NCBI GenBank assembly: GCA_902525295.1
Contig: CABZGR010000003.1
Coordinates: forward strand, 1 to 42,620
Length of the DNA stretch: 42,620 bases
Reading direction: 5' to 3'
Origin: an uncultured Pelagibacteraceae bacterium
Lineage (GTDB): Bacteria > Pseudomonadota > Alphaproteobacteria > Pelagibacterales > Pelagibacteraceae
Below the pieces are notes generated by a model. The model worked only from the letters and a program-made list of their open reading frames with translations, searched no databases and was not told the DNA's origin. The position numbers and the translations under genes are program-made. Positions 20,340 to 30,314 of this stretch are shown here, piece after piece. Each line of letters opens with the position of its first letter. The stretch's first letter is position 1.

Positions 20340-20880
20340 CATTTTACATCCAAATATTTCGAATATTAATAAAAACAATATCGATATTAATTTATCTGAA
20401 GAAAAAATTAAAATTAATATCAGGGGAAAAAATAAAGAATTTTTTACCAAAGTGGGCAAAATTCTATCTATTATTTTACCTTCTGAGTCAAATACCAGTT
20501 CATCAAATGAAAACTATGATGTTTTGTGGCTAAGTCCGGATGAGTGGATGATATATTTTGATGAAAATAAAAATTCAAATATTTTTGATCAACTTTATAA
20601 AGATATTTCGTCTTTAAATTTTGGATCAATTACTGATATCTCTTCACAATTAATTTGCATAAATATAAAAGGAGAAAATATATTTGAATTATTATCATCT
20701 GGATCACCTTTTAATTTCGAAAAATTTAAAAATAATGTTGGTTCATCAACACAAACAATAGTAAATCATATTGATGTAATTCTTCATCACAAGTCAAAGA
20801 ATAATGTTAATTTATTTGTAAGAAGATCGTTTTCAGAACACCTTTATGAATGGTTAGTTGATAGCTCTAATTTTGTCTAA
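20332..20880 (+). CDS. soxG: Sarcosine oxidase gamma subunit
   Basis: 182 aa; VLWLSPDEWMI, SSLNFGSITDISSQLICINIKGENIFELLSSGSPFN, FVRRSFSEHLYEWLVD; overlaps soxA end by 8 nt. Confidence 0.9.
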   Translation: MLDILHPNISNINKNNIDINLSEEKIKINIRGKNKEFFTKVGKILSIILPSESNTSSSNENYDVLWLSPDEWMIYFDENKNSNIFDQLYKDISSLNFGSITDISSQLICINIKGENIFELLSSGSPFNFEKFKNNVGSSTQTIVNHIDVILHHKSKNNVNLFVRRSFSEHLYEWLVDSSNFV

Positions 20881-22203
20881 TTTATAATTCAAATAAAAAT
20901 AAGTATAACCAAGATACATTAGAGAGAAAATCCAATTGAATATTACCCATAACCAAAAAAATTCAGAAAAGTCAGAATTAAAATAAATTGCAGTATAAAA
21001 TACGATAAATGGAAAAATTCCATTTCGGCAAATATTAGCAATTAATGCGTTTTCAGCTTTTTTTAAAGCCATAAAAAAACCATTTGATAAAAAAAATATT
21101 GGATAAGCTGGTAGCACAAAGGCTGAAATCTCTAAATATAATTTTCCAAATTCAACGACAGCTAAATCTTTTGAAAATAATTTTGTTATCATTTCAGCAC
21201 CAAAATAAATAATAAAAGAAGAAATAATCATTATAATGAAAGCATATTTTATAGCTTGGAAGTAAGTTTCTTTAATTCTTAAAATATTTCGTGCACCAAA
21301 ATTTTGAGCAATAATTGTGATAATTGCTGTATTTATTCCCAAGATTGGCAATAAAACCACTTGTTCTATTTTGGTGCCAGCTCCATAACCAGCTGCTGCA
21401 TATTCTCCTGATAAACCTGCATATTTGAATACAATAGCAGAAGCAATGGAATAACCGCAAATTGAAATTATTATTGGCATAGATTGAAAAAAAATATTTT
21501 TTAAAAAAAAATATTTAGGAATAAAATAAGAAATAAGTATGTTTTTAATTAATTTACTTTTTAAAACTTTTTTAAATATGATTAAAAAAGCGACCGTTTG
21601 AGCAATTAGAGTTGCTATTGCAATACCCTTCATACCCAAAGCTGGTATGAAATAAAATCCAAATATTAAAATTGGATTTAACAATATGTTTAAAAAAAAA
21701 GATAATATTAAAGCATTTCTATAAGTTTTCGTATCGCCTTCTGCATGAAGTAATGAATTTAATGCAACAACTAAAATGAAAATAAACGAACCAAGGAAAA
21801 TGATATCTGTATATTGTAAGCCAAGATTTATTACCTCGTTAGTCGAACCCATTATTGAAAAAAGGTCTGATGCATAATTTAAACCAATAAAAGTAATCAA
21901 CAGAATTATCAAAAAAGAAAAGAAAATTAATTGGCAGAAATAAATTGAAGCATTTTTATTATTTTTTTCTCCAATGCTATTACCTATCAGTGATGTACCT
22001 GCAACTGTGATACCAATAGATGAGGCAATAATAATAAAATAAATTGGAAAAGATTTTGTTAAAGCTGACAAAGCTTCAGGTGATATTTTTCCTGCAAAAT
22101 ATGTATCAGCAATATTATATAACGTTTGAAAGAGTGTACCTACAGATGCAGGTATCGCTAATTTTTTAATTAATTCTTTGATGTCATCACTTAATATATT
22201 CAT
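20854..22203 (-). CDS. MATE family efflux transporter
   Basis: 449 aa; polytopic membrane protein; LAIPASVGTLFQTLYNIADTYFAGKIS; GAGTKIEQVVLLPILGINTAIITIIAQNFGARN. Confidence 0.92.
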   Translation of the reverse strand: MNILSDDIKELIKKLAIPASVGTLFQTLYNIADTYFAGKISPEALSALTKSFPIYFIIIASSIGITVAGTSLIGNSIGEKNNKNASIYFCQLIFFSFLIILLITFIGLNYASDLFSIMGSTNEVINLGLQYTDIIFLGSFIFILVVALNSLLHAEGDTKTYRNALILSFFLNILLNPILIFGFYFIPALGMKGIAIATLIAQTVAFLIIFKKVLKSKLIKNILISYFIPKYFFLKNIFFQSMPIIISICGYSIASAIVFKYAGLSGEYAAAGYGAGTKIEQVVLLPILGINTAIITIIAQNFGARNILRIKETYFQAIKYAFIIMIISSFIIYFGAEMITKLFSKDLAVVEFGKLYLEISAFVLPAYPIFFLSNGFFMALKKAENALIANICRNGIFPFIVFYTAIYFNSDFSEFFWLWVIFNWIFSLMYLGYTYFYLNYKLDKIRAIN

Positions 22204-22207
22204 GATA

Positions 22208-23080
22208 TTATTTTTTTGAATTTATCATTTGATTGTGCCTCATTGTGAAACGTTTTATTTGATCATTTGTCAATTTATCAAAACAATTTGGACATGATAG
22301 GCCTACTTTATACTTTTTTGATTTGGTTAGTTTTTTATGCAATGGCATTCTACAACCACCACAAACAGTATAATTTCCAATTTCTAGGTTTTTTTTAATA
22401 GTAACTCTTTTATCAAAAACAAAACATTCACCATTCCACTTACTTTTTTTTGGATCAGTTTTGTTAAGATAATTTAAGATACCACCCTTAAGCATATAAA
22501 CATTTTTAAAACCTTTATTATTTAGATAATTAGACGCTTTTTCACACCTGATACCTCCGGTGCAAAACATCCCTATTGATTCATCTTTATTAAATTTTGA
22601 TAAATAATTTTTAAAATCTCTAAAATTTTTAGTTTCTGGATTAAGAGCATTTTTAAATGTACCAATCTTATATTCAAAAGGTTTTCTAGCATCAATCAGT
22701 TTAATATTTTTTTTAGATATAAATTCGTCCCATTTTTTAGGTGATAAATATTTCTTATTAAAAAAATTTTTAAAATTAATTTTTTCATTAATTGGAACTA
22801 CTTCATCTTTTATTTTAACTTTATTTTTTGAGTATGGTAATATTTTTGAGTTAAATTTATTTTGAATATCAAATCTATCAATTGATAAGATATTCTTTAT
22901 TTTTGTAATTGTAAGTTTAATTTTTTTATGACTACCTGATATTGTACCATTAATTCCTTCAGGAGATAATATTATAAGACCTTTAATATTAAGCTTATTA
23001 GTTTCTTTTAAAATATTTTTTTTAATAATTTTTAATTTATTAAGTTTTGATATTTTATAAAAAGATAGGATTTCAAACAT
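22208..23080 (-). CDS. trhO: tRNA uridine 5-hydroxylase / rhodanese-domain protein (TrhO/YceA family)
   Basis: GLIILSPEGINGTISG, rhodanese loop MFCTGGIRCEKAS, C-terminal Cys-rich ribbon CGGCRMPL...SCPNC. The in-frame ATG at 23080 is preferred over 23092. Confidence 0.87.
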   Translation of the reverse strand: MFEILSFYKISKLNKLKIIKKNILKETNKLNIKGLIILSPEGINGTISGSHKKIKLTITKIKNILSIDRFDIQNKFNSKILPYSKNKVKIKDEVVPINEKINFKNFFNKKYLSPKKWDEFISKKNIKLIDARKPFEYKIGTFKNALNPETKNFRDFKNYLSKFNKDESIGMFCTGGIRCEKASNYLNNKGFKNVYMLKGGILNYLNKTDPKKSKWNGECFVFDKRVTIKKNLEIGNYTVCGGCRMPLHKKLTKSKKYKVGLSCPNCFDKLTNDQIKRFTMRHNQMINSKK

Positions 23081-23082
23081 AA

Positions 23083-23730
23083 TTACCAACAAACTGTAAA
23101 ACCATCACCAATTGGTAAAATATACTTATTAATAGGTGATTTTTTTATGTATTTATTAAATTCTCTTAATTTTATAGTTAATTTGTCTTTTATCTTTGGA
23201 TTTGCAACATCTCCTTTCCAAAGTGTATTATCAATTAAAATTATACCCTTTTTGCTTTTTAATTTAAGAGACTGATTAAAATAATTTATATAATTTTCTT
23301 TATCTGCATCAATTAATATCACATCATATTTTTCTTTTTTCTTAATTAGATTTTCAAGAGCAATTTTTCCATTTTCACAAAGAAGATTTATTTTTTTATC
23401 TTGCTTTGCTTCTTTAAAAAACTTAATTGCCTCATTGTTAGTTTTTAAATTTTTATCTATACCAATTAATTTGCAATTCTTAGGTAAAGCAAGTGCAGCA
23501 GATAAAATGCTGTAACCTGTAAAAGTGCCAATTTCTAAATATGATTTATAGTTATTAATTTTTATGATAAATTGTATGAAGTTAGCTTGTAGAATTGAAA
23601 TTTGTAATTTTTTAATATGACCAAGTTTTTCGTTATATTTTAATAATTTTTTTTGTACTTTGTGAAGATTATTTGTATGTGAAAAAATATAATTGATCAT
23701 ATTTTGATCAATTATGAAATTTTTATCCAT
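23083..23730 (-). CDS. O-methyltransferase (methyltransf_3 / caffeoyl-CoA OMT-like)
   Basis: 215 aa; [65 protein letters not shown]. Confidence 0.9.
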   Translation of the reverse strand: MDKNFIIDQNMINYIFSHTNNLHKVQKKLLKYNEKLGHIKKLQISILQANFIQFIIKINNYKSYLEIGTFTGYSILSAALALPKNCKLIGIDKNLKTNNEAIKFFKEAKQDKKINLLCENGKIALENLIKKKEKYDVILIDADKENYINYFNQSLKLKSKKGIILIDNTLWKGDVANPKIKDKLTIKLREFNKYIKKSPINKYILPIGDGFTVCW

Positions 23731-25189
23731 TCAACTTTTCTTTTAATATTTTGTTTATTAATTGAGGATTGCCTTTTCCTTTACTTTCCTTCATGGCTTG
23801 ACCAACAAAAAAACCAAATAATTTATCTTTACCAGATTTATATTCAGCAACCTTATCTGAATTATTTTCAATAACTTTATTTATCAATTCCTCTATCGCT
23901 TTTGGATCGCTTTCTTGTTTTAAACCTTTTTCTTTTACTATTATTAATGGATCTTGATCTCCATCTATCATTTGTTCAAAAACCGTTTTAGCTATTTTTC
24001 CTGATATGGTTCCATCTTTTATAAGGTTTATAAGTTTTGATAGATTTTTAGCACTAACTGGGCTTTGAGATATTTCTAAATTTTTTTCATTTAAAACTGC
24101 AAATAATTCACCTGTAATCCAGTTTGTTGCTAATTTAACATCTGAATTTTTTATAACTTCTTCAAAGAAATTTGATGTTTCAATATCAGATACCAAAATT
24201 GTTGCTTCATATGGTGAAAGATTAAATTTATCTATAAATCTTTTTTTCTTTTCATCTGGTAATTCAGGTATATCTGATTTTATTTTTTCAATTAACTCTT
24301 GGCTTATTTCAAGTGGTAATAGATCTGGATCAGGAAAATATCTGTAATCATGCGCGTCTTCTTTTGATCTCATAGATCTTGTCTCATTTCTTTTAGTGTC
24401 AAAAAGTCTTGTCTCTTGATCTATTTCTTTCCCCTCCTCTAATAAATCTATTTGTCTATTTGCTTCGGATATTATTGCCATTTGCATAAATTTTATTGAA
24501 TTAACATTTTTAATTTCACACCTGGTGCCGAATTCAGTCTCCCCTTTTAATCTTACTGATACATTAACATCTGCCCTCAAAGAACCTTCTTGCATATTAC
24601 CATCACATGTTCCTAAATATCTCATTATCGATCTTAATTTTTTTATATAAACGTTGACTTCATCTGGAGATCTCAAATCAGGCTTACTTACTATTTCCAT
24701 TAAAGCCACTCCAGATCTATTTAAATCAACTAATGTATTATTTGGATCAATATCATGAATACTTTTACCTGCATCTTGCTCTAAGTGTAATCTTTCAATT
24801 CCAATTTCTTTTTGACCATTCGGCATATCCAAAATTACTTTTCCTTCACCGACAATTGGATATTTGTATTGAGAGATTTGATATCCTTGGGGTAAATCTG
24901 CATAAAAATAATTTTTTCTATCAAAGACAGATTTTTTATTTATTTTGGCTTTAAGTCCTATTCCGGTTTTAATTGCTTGTTCAATACAAAATTCATTTAT
25001 AACTGGTAACATTCCTGGAAATGCTGCATCTACGAGACTAACTTGTGTGTTTGGTTCTGCACCAAATTTTGTTGATGATTGAGAGAAAAGTTTTGACTCT
25101 GAAGTAACTTGAGCGTGCACTTCTAAACCAATTATTACTTCATATTGTTTATTTTCTCTTTCAATAAGATATTCACTATTTTTACTCAC
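23723..25189 (-). CDS. gatB: Asp-tRNA(Asn)/Glu-tRNA(Gln) amidotransferase subunit B
   Basis: 488 aa; [58 protein letters not shown]. Confidence 0.98.
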   Translation of the reverse strand: MSKNSEYLIERENKQYEVIIGLEVHAQVTSESKLFSQSSTKFGAEPNTQVSLVDAAFPGMLPVINEFCIEQAIKTGIGLKAKINKKSVFDRKNYFYADLPQGYQISQYKYPIVGEGKVILDMPNGQKEIGIERLHLEQDAGKSIHDIDPNNTLVDLNRSGVALMEIVSKPDLRSPDEVNVYIKKLRSIMRYLGTCDGNMQEGSLRADVNVSVRLKGETEFGTRCEIKNVNSIKFMQMAIISEANRQIDLLEEGKEIDQETRLFDTKRNETRSMRSKEDAHDYRYFPDPDLLPLEISQELIEKIKSDIPELPDEKKKRFIDKFNLSPYEATILVSDIETSNFFEEVIKNSDVKLATNWITGELFAVLNEKNLEISQSPVSAKNLSKLINLIKDGTISGKIAKTVFEQMIDGDQDPLIIVKEKGLKQESDPKAIEELINKVIENNSDKVAEYKSGKDKLFGFFVGQAMKESKGKGNPQLINKILKEKLNG

Positions 25190-26642
25190 TTAACCACCAG
25201 TCTGAAATATCATTTTTAAAATTAATCTTATCTTCTAATGCATAAGAAATATTAAGTATATTTTGCTCATCAAAAGGTTTTCCAATTACTTGAAGGCCTA
25301 AAGGATAATTATTTTTATCTTTACCAGCTGGTATAGAAATACCTGGTAAGCCTGCTAGATTTATTGGAACTGTAAATATATCATTTAAATACATTGATAC
25401 TGGATCATTTGTTTTTTCACCAATTTTAAATGCTGAGCTTGGAGTAGATGGAGTTAAAATTGCATCAACTTTAGAAAAGGCATCATCAAAATCTTTTTTT
25501 ATTAATTGTCTAACTTTCTGCGCTTTTAGATAATAGGCATCATAGTAACCAGAAGATAAAACATAAGTTCCAATCATAATTCTTCTTTTAACTTCATCAC
25601 CAAAACCTTCAGATCTAGTTTTTTCGTACATTTCTATTAAATTTTGACCAGGAGATCTAAATCCATATTTAACACCATCATATCTTGCTAGATTTGAAGA
25701 TGCTTCAGCTGGTGCAACAATATAATAAGTTGGTAATGCGTAATTAGTATGTGGAAGCGAAATATCGATAATTTCTGCTCCACAATCTTTTGCATATGAG
25801 ATACCATTTTTCCATAGCTGTTCAATTTTGTCAGGCATATTGTCAACTCTATATTCTTTAGGAATACCAATTTTCTTTCCTTTAATATCTTTTGATAATT
25901 CTTTTGAATAACAATTTCTTTTGTAATCAATTGAAGTTGAATCTTTTTGATCAAATGAAGAGATCACCTCTAAAAGCATAGAACAGTCTCTTACATTTTT
26001 CGTCATAGGTCCTGCTTGGTCTAAAGATGAAGCAAATGCTACAATTCCATAACGAGAACAACTTCCATATGTAGGTTTAAGTCCAACAGTTCCTGTAAAT
26101 GACGCTGGTTGACGAATAGATCCACCTGTATCTGTTCCAATGGTAACTGGAGTTAAATTTGCAGCGACAGCTGCAGAAGAACCTCCTGAAGATCCACCAG
26201 GGACTAAATTTTCTCCTACCGGATTTTGAACATTTCCAAAAAAACTAGTTTCATTTGAAGAGCCCATAGCAAATTCATCACAATTAAGTTTACCAAGAAG
26301 TATTGCTCCCTGACTCCACAAATTTTGAGTAACTGTAGACTCATATGTGGGAACGAAGTTATTTAATATTTTGCTACCCGCTGTTGTTCTAACTCCATTT
26401 GTACAAAATAAATCTTTAACGGCAATGGGAATACCTGGTAATTTTAAATCAAAGTTAGGATTAGAATCAAATTTCTTTGATTGATCTATTGCTTTTTCAA
26501 AATTATCCGTAACATAAACATTTAATTTTTTTGATTTTTCAGCACGGTCTATAAATGCTTTTGTAATTTCCTCTGAAGATAGTTTTTTTTCTTTTATATT
26601 CGATGTTAATTCGAATAAACTTTGACTTGTTATATCTGACAT
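25182..26642 (-). CDS. gatA: Asp-tRNA(Asn)/Glu-tRNA(Gln) amidotransferase subunit A
   Basis: 486 aa; amidase signature [33 protein letters not shown]. Confidence 0.98.
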   Translation of the reverse strand: MSDITSQSLFELTSNIKEKKLSSEEITKAFIDRAEKSKKLNVYVTDNFEKAIDQSKKFDSNPNFDLKLPGIPIAVKDLFCTNGVRTTAGSKILNNFVPTYESTVTQNLWSQGAILLGKLNCDEFAMGSSNETSFFGNVQNPVGENLVPGGSSGGSSAAVAANLTPVTIGTDTGGSIRQPASFTGTVGLKPTYGSCSRYGIVAFASSLDQAGPMTKNVRDCSMLLEVISSFDQKDSTSIDYKRNCYSKELSKDIKGKKIGIPKEYRVDNMPDKIEQLWKNGISYAKDCGAEIIDISLPHTNYALPTYYIVAPAEASSNLARYDGVKYGFRSPGQNLIEMYEKTRSEGFGDEVKRRIMIGTYVLSSGYYDAYYLKAQKVRQLIKKDFDDAFSKVDAILTPSTPSSAFKIGEKTNDPVSMYLNDIFTVPINLAGLPGISIPAGKDKNNYPLGLQVIGKPFDEQNILNISYALEDKINFKNDISDWWLSE

Positions 26643-26929
26643 TATTCAACAACCTTTGGTACAACAAAAAAATCTTTATTTTCTTCAGGAGAGTTTTTTA
26701 AAATATTTTCTCTAATATTTTCTGATTTAATTTCATCTTTTCTAAATCTTAGGGTGGTTTCAGCAATTGATGTTAAGGCTTGAACATTATCAGTATTTAA
26801 TTCATTTAATTTTTCTATTAATTCAAATATATTATTTAAGTCGCCCTTTAATTTATTAGCTTTTTCATCATCAATAGAAATTCTTGCTAATTTCGAAATG
26901 TGCTTTACTGTTTTAAGATCTATACTCAT
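26642..26929 (-). CDS. gatC: Asp-tRNA(Asn)/Glu-tRNA(Gln) amidotransferase subunit C
   Basis: MSIDLKTVKHISKLARISIDDEKANKLKGDLNNIFELIEKLNELNTDNV; the ORF track starts at 26986, ATG 26929 is preferred. Confidence 0.93.
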   Translation of the reverse strand: MSIDLKTVKHISKLARISIDDEKANKLKGDLNNIFELIEKLNELNTDNVQALTSIAETTLRFRKDEIKSENIRENILKNSPEENKDFFVVPKVVE

Positions 26930-26978
26930 ATGGTAAAAATATTGCCGCAAACTATCACTTAAGTAAATAATATACAAT

Positions 26979-27434
26979 ATGATCACAATTGAGGAATTTA
27001 AAAAGAAACAGCTAAATACATCTAGATTAATTGGTCTTGATTTAGGTTCAAAGAGAATTGGTGTAGCTATATGTGATGAAAATCAAAAAATTGCCACACC
27101 GCTTAAAACAATAAACAAATCCAAATTTGAAGATCTTATCAATGAATTAGAGGATATTATTAAAGAAAATAATATTAAAGGAATAATTATTGGCAATCCA
27201 ATTAATATGGATGGTAGCTTAGGTAAATCTTCTCAATCAGTAAATGATGTGTCAAAAGCAATATCAAAAGAAATTGATCTTCCAATAAGTCTTTGGGATG
27301 AAAGATTATCAACAGTTGGAGCGTTTAAATTAACCGAAAATTTAGGTATTAACGTAACTAAAAGAGAAAAAAATATAGATAAAAATGCTGCTGCATTTAT
27401 CTTACAGGGTGCCATAGATTTTATTAATAATTAA
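26979..27434 (+). CDS. ruvX: Putative Holliday junction resolvase YqgF/RuvX
   Basis: 151 aa; LIGLDLGSKRIGVAICDENQKIATPL; GNPINMDGSLG; LWDERLSTVGA. Confidence 0.95.
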   Translation: MITIEEFKKKQLNTSRLIGLDLGSKRIGVAICDENQKIATPLKTINKSKFEDLINELEDIIKENNIKGIIIGNPINMDGSLGKSSQSVNDVSKAISKEIDLPISLWDERLSTVGAFKLTENLGINVTKREKNIDKNAAAFILQGAIDFINN

Positions 27435-27437
27435 TAC

Positions 27438-27466
27438 TTGCATTAATCAACCTTTGTGGCTATAGA
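27438..27466 (+). promoter_or_regulatory. Putative sigma70 promoter of pyrB operon
   Basis: TTGCAT (27438-27443), 17-nt spacer, TATAGA (27461-27466); ATG at 27477. Confidence 0.5.
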
Positions 27467-27476
27467 GTTGGTTTTA

Positions 27477-28415
27477 ATGGCAATTAAATCCAAAGCTATT
27501 AAAATTTCTCAAAAACATCTCCTAGGTATTCAAGATTTATCAATAAATGATGTTAATTTAATCTTAAAAGAAGCTGAAAAATTTATTGAATTAAACAAAA
27601 GCAAAAATAAAAAATTAGATTTACTTAAAGGGAAAACTCAAATTAACCTGTTTTTTGAACCATCAACAAGAACACAAAGCTCATTTGAGCTAGCAGGAAA
27701 AAGATTAGGTGCAGATGTTATGTCAATGAATATAACAAACTCAGCAATTAAAAAAGGTGAAACGCTAATAGACACTGCAATGACATTAAATGCAATGCAT
27801 CCTGATATAATAGTTATTAGACATCAAGATTCAGGAGCTTGTAATCTTTTATCTCAAAAAGTTAATTGTGCTGTTTTAAATGCTGGTGATGGAAGGAGAG
27901 AGCACCCTACCCAAGCATTACTTGATGCATTAACTATTTTGAATAGGAAAAAAAAAATTCAAGGATTAAAGGTTGCAATTTGTGGAGATATTCTACATTC
28001 AAGAGTAGCAAGATCTAATATTTACTTGCTAAACATGTTGGGTGCTGAAGTTAATATTGTAGCTCCTTCAAACCTTTTACCAAAAGATATAGAAAAATTT
28101 GGGGTTAATATTTTTTCAAACATGAAGAAAGGTGTAAAAGATTGCGACATAGTAATGATGCTTAGACTTCAAAATGAAAGAATGAGTAGTTCATTCCTGT
28201 CATCTAATAGAGAGTATTATGAATACTATGGACTAACACAGGATAAATTAGAATATGCAAAATCAGACTCAATTATTATGCATCCTGGTCCAATGAACCG
28301 CGGTATTGAAATTGATACAAAACTAGCTGATGACACCAATATGAGTGTTGTAAAAGAACAAGTTGAATTAGGTGTTGCGATAAGAATGGCATGTTTAAAA
28401 ATTTTTTGTGAATGA
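27477..28415 (+). CDS. pyrB: Aspartate carbamoyltransferase catalytic subunit
   Basis: [58 protein letters not shown]. The ORF track uses GTG 27456; ATG 27477 is preferred. Confidence 0.96.
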   Translation: MAIKSKAIKISQKHLLGIQDLSINDVNLILKEAEKFIELNKSKNKKLDLLKGKTQINLFFEPSTRTQSSFELAGKRLGADVMSMNITNSAIKKGETLIDTAMTLNAMHPDIIVIRHQDSGACNLLSQKVNCAVLNAGDGRREHPTQALLDALTILNRKKKIQGLKVAICGDILHSRVARSNIYLLNMLGAEVNIVAPSNLLPKDIEKFGVNIFSNMKKGVKDCDIVMMLRLQNERMSSSFLSSNREYYEYYGLTQDKLEYAKSDSIIMHPGPMNRGIEIDTKLADDTNMSVVKEQVELGVAIRMACLKIFCE

Positions 28416-29701
28416 TGAAAAAGAAATATTTTATTAACGCAAATATAATTGATCCTCATAACAACATAAGTGAGATAGGAGGATTAATAATAGGTGAAGA
28501 TGGAAAAATTGAAGGTGTTGGAAAAAAGGTGAATAAAAACAACATTCCTAGTAGAGAAAAAGTTATTGATTTAAAAGAGAATTATATTTTCCCAGGTATA
28601 GTTGATATGAGAGTATTTGTGGGTGAACCAGGTTATGAATATAAAGAAAATTTCAGAACTTTGAGCAATGCTGCATTATCTGGGGGAGTAACCTCAGTTG
28701 TAACAATGCCTAATACTGATCCAATAATCGACAACGTTTCAATAGTAGATTTTTTAAAAAGACGAGGCAGAGATAAATCAAAAATAAATATATTTCCCAC
28801 AGCATCTCTAACAAAGGGTACTGAAGGTACAAATATGACAGAGTTTGGTCTTCTGCAAAGTAAAGGGATAATAGCATTTACAGATGGAATTAGAACAATT
28901 CAGAATACAAGAGTTATGTCCAGAATAATGAATTCAGCAAAAGATTTAGGATCTTTAATAATGCAACATGCGGAAGATCAAGAATTAGCTGAAAATGGCA
29001 TGATAAATGATGGAATAATTTCGACAAAACTTGGTTTGCAAGGTATCCCAGAAATAGCTGAACTAATAATTATAGAGAGAGATTTAACATTATTAGAAGA
29101 ATATAATTGTCGTTATCATATTTCTCAGATTTCATCAGGAAAAGCAGTTGAAATTATCAGAGATAGAAAAGATAAAGTAAGATTTTCCTGTGGGGTATCA
29201 ATAAATAATTTATCTTTAAATGAAAATGATATTGGTGACTTTAGAACTTTTTTAAAATTGTCTCCGCCACTCAGGACAGAAGACGATAGATTAAGTTTAG
29301 TGCAAGGATTAAATGATGGCACAATCGATGTAATAGTTTCAGATCACAAACCTGAAGATGAAGAGCAAAAAAGATTAACATTTGCTCAAGCCGCAACAGG
29401 AGCAACTGGTATTGAAACGTTATTATCCTTGTCATTAGAATTATATCACAATGGATCTGTAAAACTTGAAAAAATTATTGCTGCATTAACCTCCAATCCA
29501 TCAAAAATTTTAAAAATTAATAAAGGTAATTTATCTGTAGGTAATGATGCAGATTTCTGTATTGTAGATATAAATAAACCTTGGATAGTAAAGCAAGAAA
29601 ATTTGGTTTCTAAATCAAAAAATACGTCAATTGAAAATAAGAGATTACAAGGAAAAGTAACCAATACATTTGTAAAAGGACAAGAGCTTTACAATATTTA
29701 A
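28412..29701 (+). CDS. Dihydroorotase-like protein, probably non-catalytic (PyrC'/PyrX type)
   Basis: 429 aa; amidohydrolase fold; the usual DxHxHxREPG motif reads [17 protein letters not shown] (no HxH); [12 protein letters not shown] retained; 4-nt overlap with pyrB. Confidence 0.88.
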   Translation: MMKKKYFINANIIDPHNNISEIGGLIIGEDGKIEGVGKKVNKNNIPSREKVIDLKENYIFPGIVDMRVFVGEPGYEYKENFRTLSNAALSGGVTSVVTMPNTDPIIDNVSIVDFLKRRGRDKSKINIFPTASLTKGTEGTNMTEFGLLQSKGIIAFTDGIRTIQNTRVMSRIMNSAKDLGSLIMQHAEDQELAENGMINDGIISTKLGLQGIPEIAELIIIERDLTLLEEYNCRYHISQISSGKAVEIIRDRKDKVRFSCGVSINNLSLNENDIGDFRTFLKLSPPLRTEDDRLSLVQGLNDGTIDVIVSDHKPEDEEQKRLTFAQAATGATGIETLLSLSLELYHNGSVKLEKIIAALTSNPSKILKINKGNLSVGNDADFCIVDINKPWIVKQENLVSKSKNTSIENKRLQGKVTNTFVKGQELYNI

Positions 29702-30274
29702 ATGGAAATATTTATTTTATCACTTTTATCATATTTATTAGGTTCTATTCCTTTTGGTTTTTTATTAACAAAAATTTTTTTAAAAAAAGACATAAGAGAA
29801 ACAGGATCGGGTAATATAGGCGCCACCAATGTTTTAAGAACTGGCAATAAATTTTTAGGTTACTCAACTTTATTACTAGACATTTTAAAAGCAGTTTTGC
29901 CAATAATTTATGTTAAGTTAAATTATCCAGAATTTATTTACATTTGTTCATTATCTGTTTTTTTAGGACATGTTTTTCCAATATGGTTAAAATTTAAAGG
30001 TGGTAAAGGTGTTGCAACATATGTTGGAATGTTGATTATTTTAAATTATTTTTTGGGTATTGTTTTTGGAATAGTTTGGGTAATTACATATTTAATTTCT
30101 AAATACTCATCATTAGGATCAATTCTTGGATCATTAAGTGTTCCTATTTTTATATTTTTTTATAGTGATGATAACATTATGTTTTACTTCATAATGTTTA
30201 TTTTAATTTTTTACACTCATAGAGAAAACGTTAAACGCTTGATAAATAAAGAAGAAACTAAGACAAAAATTTAA
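29702..30274 (+). CDS. plsY: Glycerol-3-phosphate acyltransferase PlsY
   Basis: 190 aa; YLLGSIPFGFLLTK, TGSGNIGATNVLRTGNK, FKGGKGVATYVG. Confidence 0.96.
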   Translation: MEIFILSLLSYLLGSIPFGFLLTKIFLKKDIRETGSGNIGATNVLRTGNKFLGYSTLLLDILKAVLPIIYVKLNYPEFIYICSLSVFLGHVFPIWLKFKGGKGVATYVGMLIILNYFLGIVFGIVWVITYLISKYSSLGSILGSLSVPIFIFFYSDDNIMFYFIMFILIFYTHRENVKRLINKEETKTKI

Positions 30275-30314
30275 TAATTTGACAGTTTAACTGTTTTAAG
30301 TACGTTCTCTAAAT

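Noticed and set aside
25688-25954. 88-aa ORF on the same strand as gatA in another frame
   Set aside because: AT-rich out-of-frame ORF inside a conserved gene with no domain signature.
30282-30294. Hairpin ACAGT-TTA-ACTGT followed by TTTT as a plsY terminator
   Set aside because: Stem is only 5 AT-rich bp with a 3-nt loop and a short U run; too weak to call a terminator.
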